From contig JAFYMA010000007.1 in assembly GCA_017556845.1 (NCBI GenBank), positions 1 to 5,665 of the forward strand: a stretch of 5,665 bases of DNA. The letters run 5' to 3'. The stretch is from Clostridia bacterium. Lineage in GTDB: Bacteria; Bacillota; Clostridia; Oscillospirales; CAG-272. Below, piece by piece: positions 1-5,447 of the stretch. The notes under the pieces are model-generated. The model was not told the origin of the DNA and did not search any database. It saw only the letters and a list, made by a program, of their open reading frames with translations. The position numbers were made by a program, and so were the translations under genes. Numbering within the stretch: position 1 is the first letter of the stretch; each line of letters starts with the position of its first letter.

Positions 1-441
1 CTTCGTGCCAAGACGCTCCTTCTGATATTTTATTACCTCAACGTGATCGTCATTGATCTCAGGGATCATCATAGGCACGTCTTCTGTCCAACGGTTAGCG
101 GAGTTATTGGAAACAACGACTACCTCTGCCTTTGCATACGCTTCCTCAAGAGCCTTGATCTCGTCCTTTTTCATATCAACGGCACAGAATACAAAATCGA
201 CCATAGACGCAACCTTTTCAACGTCTGCTGCATCGTACACCGTCATTTTCTTTGCGTACTCGGGAATATCTCCATCAAGCTTCCATCTGCCCTCTACTGC
301 TTTTTCGTAGGGAACACCTGCGCTTCTCGCGCTTGCTGCCAACGCACAAACCTCAAACATGGGGTGTCCGTCAAGAAGCTTTATAAATCTCTGACCTACC
401 ATTCCGGTCGCGCCGATGATACCGGCTTTAATCTTACTCAT
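1..441 (-). CDS. asd: Aspartate-semialdehyde dehydrogenase, N-terminal part (3' end outside window)
   Basis: Reduces aspartyl-4-phosphate to aspartate semialdehyde with NADPH in the cytoplasm, the branch point to lysine/diaminopimelate, threonine and methionine. Seen: 147 codons without a stop. A Rossmann dinucleotide loop GIIGATGMVGQ lies at residues 7-17, SNNSANRW at 111-118 and VPMMIPEIN at 123-131. The SNxSxxR and VPxxIPEIN patterns fit the archaeal/fungal-like branch of the family (TIGR00978 type), which some Clostridia carry, rather than the E. coli Asd branch. The family is about 350 residues long, so under half is present, and the catalytic Cys is expected just beyond the cut. The ATG at 441 is chosen because AGAAAGGA lies 7 nt upstream and it gives the usual short lead-in MSKIKAG. 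It has its own promoter and a long leader (442-537), so it is transcribed separately from the operon behind it. Confidence 0.93.
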   Translation of the reverse strand, partial: MSKIKAGIIGATGMVGQRFIKLLDGHPMFEVCALAASARSAGVPYEKAVEGRWKLDGDIPEYAKKMTVYDAADVEKVASMVDFVFCAVDMKKDEIKALEEAYAKAEVVVVSNNSANRWTEDVPMMIPEINDDHVEVIKYQKERLGTK

Positions 442-537
442 ACAAATATCCTTTCTGCAAGGCGGAATACCGCACCGATGTCGGCTTTGAAAGATTGTAT
501 CCTTCAATCTTGCACCAAATTAATAATTACACAATTG
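442..537 (-). promoter_or_regulatory. Long, foldable 5' leader of asd (possible cis-regulatory RNA)
   Basis: About 95 nt separate the predicted transcription start (near 537) from the asd ATG. On the minus strand the leader can form a hairpin with 7-bp arms (505-511 with 491-497), a small stem CCGA/TCGG (481-484 with 475-478), and GCGG-TATT-CCGC (470-473 with 462-465). An enclosing helix TGCAAG/CTTGCA (509-514 with 456-461) ends just before the Shine-Dalgarno AGAAAGGA. The enclosing helix shares three bases with the first hairpin, so the two folds compete in part. I do not recognise a known riboswitch consensus; lysine, SAM-I, TPP and cobalamin types do not fit. The regulatory role is inference from fold and position only. 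Confidence 0.35.
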
Positions 538-543
538 GTTAAT

Positions 544-572
544 ATTATATCAGCACTAAAAGAATTTGTCAA
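544..572 (-). promoter_or_regulatory. Sigma-A promoter of asd
   Basis: On the minus strand TTGACA (567-572), a 17-nt spacer and TATAAT (544-549) match both hexamers exactly. TG one base upstream of the -10 box gives an extended -10 element. The 30 bases upstream (573-605) are almost all A/T and resemble an UP element. Transcription should start near 537. This is the strongest promoter in the window. Confidence 0.88.
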
Positions 573-697
573 TATATCAAATGTAAAGATAATAATTTAT
601 TTTATTAAAATTAGCAATACAGCGTTATACGCAAGGGTGGGCGTACATTGCCTTAAAAGTATATGGTGAAAACGCAAGGGCTGACACTTTATATTTC
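573..697. other. Remainder of the 442-744 gene-free stretch: AT-rich tract and a short direct repeat
   Basis: Between the asd promoter and the terminator at 698-740, I see an AT-rich tract (573-610) and then a more GC-rich piece. That piece carries ACGCAAGGG twice in direct orientation (629-637 and 672-680). No ORF with a ribosome-binding site and no RNA gene is recognisable here. The two 9-bp copies are 43 bp apart, and nothing ties them to a known operator. Confidence 0.4.
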
Positions 698-740
698 AAA
701 AAAACTCAGGCACAGGGGCTTTATACGCACCCTGTGCCTG
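698..740 (-). terminator. Rho-independent terminator of the three-gene operon
   Basis: Read on the minus strand, the perfect 11-bp arms CAGGCACAGGG and CCCTGTGCCTG (730-740 and 707-717) enclose a 12-nt loop. They are followed by AG and seven T residues (698-704). The stem begins 4 nt after the stop codon of the prolyl-tRNA deacylase, so it ends that transcript before the asd promoter region. Confidence 0.93.
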
Positions 741-744
741 CATT

Positions 745-1299
745 TTATTCAGTTTCCTCAAGCTCTATAAACGTTGCACTGTGAGAAATGCGCGGGAGCA
801 AAACGTCAAATATATCAGACGTTTTTATACGCAGACTGCTCGTGCATACGCACGGATGACAGCCAATATATTCGCATTTCAAAAGGTCCTTATCAACGAT
901 AAGACGCACGTTTGACTCCTTATCGTTCATAAGCCCCATAACGCTTACGGCACCGGGCTTTATGCAAAGATATTCCTGCATTTTTTCAGCAGATGCAAAC
1001 GAAAGCCTTGCAACGCCGAGCTGCTTTGAAAGCAGCTTCGTTTTAAAGGGCTTATCAGCAGGCATCATCAAAAGGTAATGATCGGTCATCTGTCTGTTGC
1101 ACAAAAACAGATTTTTGCACATTGATGCTCCCATCACCTCGTCAATTTTGCGGCAAAGCTCCATATTTTCAGCAGGCTCGTGGTCTACTCTGTAATACGC
1201 AACATTCAACTCGTCAAGCAGATCGTAGCAAGCCAATTCCTCGGGAAAACGGTATTCCCTCGTTATCGGTCTGCCCTTTACAAGCATTAATTCACTCAT
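745..1299 (-). CDS. Prolyl-tRNA deacylase, ProX/YbaK (INS-superfamily) type
   Basis: Family role: trans-editing in the cytoplasm, hydrolysing mischarged tRNA-Pro (usually Ala-tRNA-Pro) to protect proline codons. Seen: 184 residues, one editing domain. KNLFLCNRQ (62-70) contains the Lys conserved in the superfamily, followed by YLLMMPADKPFKTKLLS (75-91), GVARLSFA (95-102), GAVSVMGLMND (116-126) and GCHPCVCTSSL (146-156). Length fits stand-alone ProX proteins (about 160-180). Two oddities: the superfamily GxxxP loop reads GAVSV, and the Asn usually found in the HPxxNT(S/A)SL segment is Cys152. The ATG at 1299 overlaps the upstream gene by 8 nt with only a weak GAGACGG-like site, so expression probably depends on translational coupling. 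The in-frame ATG at 1287 (MLVKGRP) is an alternative start that resembles homologues. It is the last gene of its operon. Confidence 0.9.
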   Translation of the reverse strand: MSELMLVKGRPITREYRFPEELACYDLLDELNVAYYRVDHEPAENMELCRKIDEVMGASMCKNLFLCNRQMTDHYLLMMPADKPFKTKLLSKQLGVARLSFASAEKMQEYLCIKPGAVSVMGLMNDKESNVRLIVDKDLLKCEYIGCHPCVCTSSLRIKTSDIFDVLLPRISHSATFIELEETE

Positions 1300-1990
1300 T
1301 TTTATTACCGTCTCTTTTCTTAATGACTTTTGCAGGACAGCCTACGGCAACGCTGTAAGGCGGTATCGGCTTTACTACGGTAGAGCCTGCACCGATAACG
1401 CTTCCTTTACCAACATCGGCAGAATACATAATGCACACACCCATTCCGATATAACAGTCATCACCTATTGTGACCTTGCGTGTATTTCCGCCCTGCAATG
1501 CGATGATCGTTTCCGGATCGTCGAATATATGTGAATATGGCGTTACGGTTATGTTCTGGGCAAGAAGACAGTCATTTCCTATCTCAAGTCCGACGTGACC
1601 GAACAACGTAGTTCCCGTTCCGATATATACGTTTTTGCCGATATGTATATACCCTTCCTCTGCTCTTTCGGTATCAAGATACACTCTTTCGCAAAGCGTG
1701 ACGTTATCACCGATCGTTATACCACCCGTGCCGCGTGCGATGACCGTAACGTCATCGCTTAAGGTTACATTGTCACCGACGGTTATATACTGCGGATTTA
1801 CGATCTTTACGTTTTTTCCGATCCTGAACCCCTTCCCGACAGTTTTCAGCTTATTAGCATAATACTCACACCTTTTCAGGTGTGAGTATTCGGAATTATC
1901 ATTCATTATAAGCGTAAAAGCGAGGCTTTCAAGTGCCTGACAGTCCGCATCGGGAAAGAGGGATCTTAAAAGCTCCTCTTTATTCTTCAT
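1292..1990 (-). CDS. Left-handed beta-helix (hexapeptide repeat) acyltransferase
   Basis: Probable O- or N-acetyltransferase of the LbH/maltose-acetyltransferase-like superfamily, transferring an acyl group from acyl-CoA to a sugar or other small acceptor; the acceptor cannot be named. Seen: 232 residues. A helical N-terminal region (1-55) precedes imperfect hexapeptide turns from about 58 to 205, such as IGKNVKI, VGDNVTL, IGDNVTL, IGKNVYI, IGNDCLL and IGDDCYI. TPYSHIFDDPE (150-160) carries the likely catalytic His154. The C-terminal signature GAGSTVVKPIPPYSVAVGCPAKVI occupies 200-223. An upstream in-frame ATG at 2038 would add 16 basic residues lying within the preceding gene. I chose the ATG at 1990 because it gives an 11-nt overlap with that gene's end and follows a purine run (GAAGAAAAGAAAG). 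Codons 34-44 contain a perfect hairpin, listed separately. Confidence 0.9.
   Translation of the reverse strand: MKNKEELLRSLFPDADCQALESLAFTLIMNDNSEYSHLKRCEYYANKLKTVGKGFRIGKNVKIVNPQYITVGDNVTLSDDVTVIARGTGGITIGDNVTLCERVYLDTERAEEGYIHIGKNVYIGTGTTLFGHVGLEIGNDCLLAQNITVTPYSHIFDDPETIIALQGGNTRKVTIGDDCYIGMGVCIMYSADVGKGSVIGAGSTVVKPIPPYSVAVGCPAKVIKKRDGNKNE
1861..1890 (-). repeat. Perfect 13-bp inverted repeat with GAAA tetraloop inside a coding sequence
   Basis: On the sense (minus) strand, AATACTCACACCT (1878-1890 read in reverse complement) is followed by GAAA and then AGGTGTGAGTATT (1861-1873). This is a 13-bp stem without mismatch capped by a GNRA tetraloop. It encodes residues 34-44 of the acyltransferase, about 100 nt after its start codon. 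No T-run follows, so it is not an intrinsic terminator. The structure is certain as sequence; any function is unknown. Confidence 0.9.
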
Positions 1991-3299
1991 CTTTCTTTTC
2001 TTCAGGCTTCTTGTCGCCGCCCTGAGTAAACGCCGCACTTACGTATCCGCTGTCGCTGTTGAAGTCCTTTTCAAACAGCTCTCTCATACTTACGTATACC
2101 TCTTCGGGTATTTCAGGCGTTCCCTTGGAGAACGTGGGAATAAGCATATCGCCCGCAACCTCGGGGATCGTGCACGTCGTATCGTTTCTGTACTGATCTC
2201 TTACAGCCTTATCTCTGAGATTGGGTATCTCAAGCGTTACGCCGCCTGCAAGAACGGAACGGTATGCAAACAATCCCGTTATACCCATATCCATAGCCTC
2301 GTATACGTCGATTATGTCAGCGTTTTCGTTACCGCGGATCTTCTCAACGAAGTTATACATTGAGTAGAAATCAGAGCCGCCGTGACCGAACGATGCATCA
2401 GCCGTGGGGAATTCCGTTTCGGGCTTGTAGCTTTGAACCTTTTCAGGGCCGTATTCGCCGTCGTACTCGTCAGCGTTAACGTATATGTGCGTCTGACCGC
2501 CCATATATGCATCCTCTCTTGCCGTTTCCATTCTGCCCTTTGAACCGTAAACGGTGTACCATACGGAGTTTTTGTAAAGGTCGCCGTGAATGCTCTTTGC
2601 AATACCGCCGTTTTCAAACGTTACCATTTCCATACCGAACTGACCTGCCTTGTTACCTGTACGGCGGCGGCGTTCTGTCTTTGTTCCCTCAAATCCTACT
2701 ACGGAAACGGGACGGAGACCTGTTATGTGAATGATCGGACCGAGTGAGTGCGTGCAATAGAAGTTTGCGTGCATAAGGTTTCTCCAGTGATTGGGATCAC
2801 CGTAGGAAATGCTGGGCCAGATGGATTCGCAGTTGTGGATATATTCACCCTCACCGTATTCAAATTCACCGATCTTGCCTTCCTTATACAGCTTACGCAT
2901 TTCATAAGGACCGGGCATATAGCAGTAGTTTTCACCGTATGCGTATATCATACCTGTTTTTTCAACTGTTTCAACAAGCTCAACTGCTTCCTTCATCGTC
3001 TGTACGGGAAGAACCTCGCTGAATACGTGAAGACCCTTGTTCATACATCTGATAGCGAAGGGAGCGTGCTCGTTTGCATAGTTTGCAAGAACGACTGCAT
3101 CCATGTCGTGATTGATGAATTCATCGAAGCTTGTGTAATAAGTAATATTGGCATCGGGATGCTGCTGCTTCTGCTTTTCAATACCCTCTACCCATTTGTC
3201 GCAGATAGCTACGACCTCTGCGTTATCAGCCTTCAGGCAGTAGTTGATCATACTCGTGCCGCGGAATGCGCCCATAACGCCTATTCTGACTTTTTTCAT
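1980..3299 (-). CDS. Gfo/Idh/MocA family NAD(P)-dependent oxidoreductase
   Basis: Cytoplasmic sugar/cyclitol-type oxidoreductase; substrate unknown. Seen: 439 residues. The N-terminal Rossmann fold has VRIGVMGAFRGTSMI (4-18) and the acidic end of beta-2 at AICDKW (31-36). Then come SEVLPVQTMKEAVELVE (94-110), ENYCYM (123-128), GEYIHNCESIW (151-161), NFYCTHSLGPI (179-189) and a long C-terminal helix DVYEAMDMGITGLFAYRS (331-348). The family's usual EKP motif, whose Lys aids catalysis, reads EVLP here, resembling the EVP-type subfamily that includes GH109 glycosidases. A non-standard or NAD-assisted glycosidase-like reaction is therefore possible (inference). The tail (427-439) is charged and probably disordered. 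The ATG at 3299 is chosen because GGAGG lies 5 nt upstream; the TTG at 3311 overlaps that site and is unlikely to be used. First gene of the operon. Confidence 0.91.
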   Translation of the reverse strand: MKKVRIGVMGAFRGTSMINYCLKADNAEVVAICDKWVEGIEKQKQQHPDANITYYTSFDEFINHDMDAVVLANYANEHAPFAIRCMNKGLHVFSEVLPVQTMKEAVELVETVEKTGMIYAYGENYCYMPGPYEMRKLYKEGKIGEFEYGEGEYIHNCESIWPSISYGDPNHWRNLMHANFYCTHSLGPIIHITGLRPVSVVGFEGTKTERRRRTGNKAGQFGMEMVTFENGGIAKSIHGDLYKNSVWYTVYGSKGRMETAREDAYMGGQTHIYVNADEYDGEYGPEKVQSYKPETEFPTADASFGHGGSDFYSMYNFVEKIRGNENADIIDVYEAMDMGITGLFAYRSVLAGGVTLEIPNLRDKAVRDQYRNDTTCTIPEVAGDMLIPTFSKGTPEIPEEVYVSMRELFEKDFNSDSGYVSAAFTQGGDKKPEEKKDEE

Positions 3300-3301
3300 A
3301 T

Positions 3302-3310
3302 TTACCTCCA
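3302..3310 (-). promoter_or_regulatory. Strong ribosome-binding site that fixes the oxidoreductase start
   Basis: TTGGAGGTAAAT precedes the ATG at 3299 on the minus strand. GGAGG sits 5 nt from this ATG. The TTG codon at 3311 is part of the same site and so cannot use it, which settles the start. Confidence 0.85.
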
Positions 3311-3338
3311 ATATGATGATACGATTTTAACTTCGTAT

Positions 3339-3367
3339 ATGATACCACACTTTTTCCGATTTTTCAA
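3339..3367 (-). promoter_or_regulatory. Sigma-A promoter of the three-gene operon
   Basis: On the minus strand TTGAAA (3362-3367), a 17-nt spacer and TATCAT (3339-3344), with TG one base upstream of the -10 box, form a good extended sigma-A promoter. Transcription would start near 3332, leaving a leader of about 33 nt that ends in the GGAGG site. No operator or riboswitch is apparent in so short a leader. Confidence 0.78.
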
Positions 3368-3404
3368 TACCTATTTGAAAGTCTTGAAACATTTAATATT
3401 TTAT

Positions 3405-3468
3405 TCAAAACCAAAAAGCAGTGAAGCTCCTGCCCTCATTTCATCTTTGAGGGCAGGAGCTTCACCGC
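3405..3468 (-). terminator. Long-stem terminator of the radical SAM gene
   Basis: The arms GTGAAGCTCCTGCCCTCA (3421-3438) and its exact complement (3448-3465) make an 18-bp stem with a 9-nt loop. The stem can extend two more pairs past one mismatch. On the minus strand it lies 27 nt after the radical SAM stop codon and is followed by TGCTTTTTGGTTTTG, an interrupted T-tract. It also separates this gene from the operon promoter downstream. The stem is longer than most intrinsic terminators. Confidence 0.85.
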
Positions 3469-3492
3469 CGCAGCTATTAGCTATTGTATCTG

Positions 3493-4464
3493 TCATTTTA
3501 TTATCTTATATTTTTTTCCTTGATACGTATCAAGTGTGTACATTCTTTTATCTATTTCATTTATTACGCACGTTTTCTTAACGCTCCAATCGGGTGCAAG
3601 AAGGTCGCTTTGCTTGCCGTCGCCCGTAACTCTTGCAATAACCGTTTCAGGTGGCATTCTTTCTATTTGCTCTACCGTTATATCGACGTACTGCTCCATC
3701 GTAAGCATCTGCAAATTGCCGTTTTTATATATTTCGCCGAGAAGAGTGCCGTCTATAACGTGCAGAGAATGTATTTTTACAAATTCGGGGGCAAGAGATG
3801 CAACGAATTCCGACGTTTGTATCATCATTTCCTTGTTTTCATTCGGCAGACCGTTTATTATATGTATGCAGATACCGATCTTTTTACTGGACGATCTGAG
3901 TCTTTCATACCCATTTATAAAATCCTGTGTCGTATGACAGCGGTTTATATACCTTGCAGTTTCATCGTGAAACGTCTGCAAGCCGAGTTCAACCGTCAGC
4001 ACGGTCTTTTCCGCAAGCTGTGACAAAAGCTCACACACGTCATCCGGTAGACAGTCCGCCCGTGTTGCAATATTTATTCCGACCGTGTCGGGATATTTCA
4101 AAGCCTGATCATACTTTTCCGAAAGCACGCTGACGGGAGCATACGTATTCGTATGGGCTTGAAAATACGGTATTATACCGCAGTCTTTCCATTTATGCTC
4201 CATCATTTTTCTCGTTTCGTCAAGCTGGCGGACAACCGAGACGTCTGATGACAGCGCAAAATCACCGCTTCCTCTGTCCGAGCAGTAAATACATCCGCCG
4301 TATCCCGCCTTACCGTCTATATTCGGGCAGGTAAATCCGCAGTCAAGAGGTATCTTTGCACATTTTTTTCCGAATTTATGCTTTATATAATAATCGTAAG
4401 TATGGTATCTTTTATTGCTGTCGGAGTAGATAAACGGATTTTTATCCTTTTGTGTAAGCTTCAT
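3493..4464 (-). CDS. ytqA: Radical SAM protein, YhcC/YtqA family (TIGR01212 type)
   Basis: Family: radical S-adenosylmethionine enzyme with a 4Fe-4S cluster. B. subtilis YtqA has been reported as MnmL, acting on the wobble uridine of tRNA by converting the carboxymethylaminomethyl to the aminomethyl form. Transfer of that role here is inference. Seen: 323 residues. RYHTYDYYIKHKFGKKCAKI (19-38) is followed by CGFTCPNIDGKAGYGGCIYC (42-61), giving the cluster cysteines C46, C58 and C61 in the C-x11-C-x2-C spacing of this family. GSGDF (65-69), YFQAHTNTYAP and VELGLQTFHDETARYINRCH are further family blocks typical of the SAM-binding barrel. The length is normal for the family. ATG at 4464 follows AGGAAA with an 8-nt spacer. 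It stands alone between its terminator and a divergent promoter region, and no MnmM/YtqB methyltransferase gene is next to it in this window. Confidence 0.93.
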   Translation of the reverse strand: MKLTQKDKNPFIYSDSNKRYHTYDYYIKHKFGKKCAKIPLDCGFTCPNIDGKAGYGGCIYCSDRGSGDFALSSDVSVVRQLDETRKMMEHKWKDCGIIPYFQAHTNTYAPVSVLSEKYDQALKYPDTVGINIATRADCLPDDVCELLSQLAEKTVLTVELGLQTFHDETARYINRCHTTQDFINGYERLRSSSKKIGICIHIINGLPNENKEMMIQTSEFVASLAPEFVKIHSLHVIDGTLLGEIYKNGNLQMLTMEQYVDITVEQIERMPPETVIARVTGDGKQSDLLAPDWSVKKTCVINEIDKRMYTLDTYQGKKYKIIK

Positions 4465-4579
4465 TTGTTATTTCCTGTATGGTATAATTTAAAAATTGTA
4501 TAAACTATTTTAACCGATAAACCGATTTTAAGGTATATAATATTATTAAAAATATTAAATGAAAGCGAATTTGACAATT
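4465..4579. promoter_or_regulatory. Divergent promoter region between radical SAM and Mrp genes
   Basis: This AT-rich spacer serves both genes. On the plus strand, TGGTATAAT (4480-4488) is a perfect extended -10 element with a poor -35 (TTCATT at 17 nt). A second TATAAT lies at 4536-4541, only 18 nt before the first possible Mrp start codon. Between them AACCGAT occurs twice, 8 bp apart start to start (4512-4518 and 4520-4526), which could be an operator. For the minus-strand radical SAM gene I find only weak -10 candidates such as TATACA and cannot assign its promoter. Confidence 0.5.
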
Positions 4580-5404
4580 ATGGCTAACGAAGAATGCACC
4601 CATGACTGTTCGTCTTGCTCTGCAAGCTGCTCGTCAAGAGAAAAGCCGCAGTTTGAAATGCAAAACAAACATTCACACGTTAAAAAAGTCATAGGCGTTG
4701 TAAGCGGTAAGGGCGGCGTAGGTAAATCGCTCGTCACCTCGATGCTTGCCACGGTTATGCAGCGCAGGGGCTACCGCACCGCCATAATGGATGCCGATAT
4801 AACAGGTCCGTCTATTCCCAAGGCATTCGGACTGCACGGCATTTGCGACGGTGACGGAGAAAACATTTTCCCCTTTGTAACAAAAACGGGCATCGAAGTG
4901 ATGTCCTTGAACCTTCTGCTTGAGGACGAAAGAACACCTGTCATCTGGAGAGGTCCTGTCATTGCAGGAACTGTAAAGCAGTTCTGGTCCGACGTTCTGT
5001 GGGGAGAGGTAGACTTTATGTTTGTTGATATGCCTCCGGGAACGGGCGACGTACCGTTGACCGTTTTCCAATCTCTGCCCGTTGACGGTATCGTAATAGT
5101 TACATCACCTCAGGAGCTCGTTTCCCTCATTGTCGGCAAGGCAGTAAAAATGGCGGAAATGATGAACATACCGATCATAGGACTTGTTGAAAACTTCAGC
5201 TATCTTGAGTGTCCCGATTGCGGCAAAAAAATCGAAATATACGGCAAAAGCCGTGTAGACGAGGAAGCCGCCGCACTCAACGTACCCGTTTTGGCAAAGC
5301 TGCCGATCAAGCCCGAATTTGCAAATCAATGCGATCTGGGACTCATCGAGCTTTTCGAGGGCGACCATATGGAAAAAGCGGCGGACGCTGTGGAAAGCAT
5401 TTAA
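4580..5404 (+). CDS. mrp: Mrp/NBP35 family iron-sulfur cluster carrier ATPase
   Basis: Cytoplasmic P-loop ATPase (Mrp/ApbC/Nbp35) that binds a labile Fe-S cluster and passes it to apo-proteins. Seen: 274 residues from this start. The N-terminal Cys cluster C6-x3-C10-x2-C13-x3-C17 is the form common in Clostridia. It is followed by the deviant Walker A GKGGVGKS (43-50), MDADITGPSIP (70-80), WRGPVIAG (123-130), DMPPGTGDVPLT (150-161) and SPQELVS (176-182). The C-terminal CPDC (211-214) is the paired-Cys site that holds a cluster between two subunits. The fold and length are normal. The ATG at 4580 (MANEECTHDC) is preferred because homologues begin just before the CTHDC motif. An in-frame ATG at 4559 would add seven residues. 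Neither has a good Shine-Dalgarno site. The gene is monocistronic, with a terminator directly after it. Confidence 0.94.
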   Translation: MANEECTHDCSSCSASCSSREKPQFEMQNKHSHVKKVIGVVSGKGGVGKSLVTSMLATVMQRRGYRTAIMDADITGPSIPKAFGLHGICDGDGENIFPFVTKTGIEVMSLNLLLEDERTPVIWRGPVIAGTVKQFWSDVLWGEVDFMFVDMPPGTGDVPLTVFQSLPVDGIVIVTSPQELVSLIVGKAVKMAEMMNIPIIGLVENFSYLECPDCGKKIEIYGKSRVDEEAAALNVPVLAKLPIKPEFANQCDLGLIELFEGDHMEKAADAVESI

Positions 5405-5415
5405 AAACCAAAATC

Positions 5416-5447
5416 AATGCGGAACATAAGTTCCGCATTTTTCTTTA
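5416..5447 (+). terminator. Intrinsic terminator between convergent genes
   Basis: AATGCGGAAC (5416-5425), loop ATAA, and GTTCCGCATT (5430-5439) form a perfect 10-bp stem followed by TTTCTTTATT on the plus strand, 12 nt after the Mrp stop codon. On the minus strand the same hairpin follows the stop codon of the gene entering from the right, with GATTTTGGTTTTT after it. It can therefore act in both directions. Confidence 0.88.

Noticed and set aside
434..475. GTG-initiated 13-residue ORF overlapping the asd start codon, as a possible leader peptide
   Set aside because: It has no Shine-Dalgarno site and no run of regulatory codons (Lys, Thr, Met), and an overlap of this kind is easily found by chance.
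43..669. 208-codon plus-strand open frame
   Set aside because: It runs antisense through asd and on through its leader and promoter. The minus-strand frame has clear family motifs, and the plus-strand product shows no coherent domain.
1861..1890. Intragenic hairpin as an intrinsic terminator
   Set aside because: No T-tract follows in either direction, and the open frame continues through it for nearly 190 more codons.
3472..3485. Tandem duplication AGCTATT x2 next to the long terminator
   Set aside because: Two 7-bp copies are too little to indicate a microsatellite, target-site duplication or operator.
2748..3581. 277-codon plus-strand open frame
   Set aside because: It is antisense to the Gfo/Idh gene, and it crosses that gene's promoter and the long terminator hairpin. 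The minus strand explains the region fully.
3484..4023. 179-codon plus-strand open frame
   Set aside because: It is the antisense shadow of the radical SAM gene, with no domain or ribosome-binding site.
4673..5071. 132-codon minus-strand open frame
   Set aside because: It is antisense to the Mrp ATPase, whose Walker A and CPDC motifs are unmistakable.
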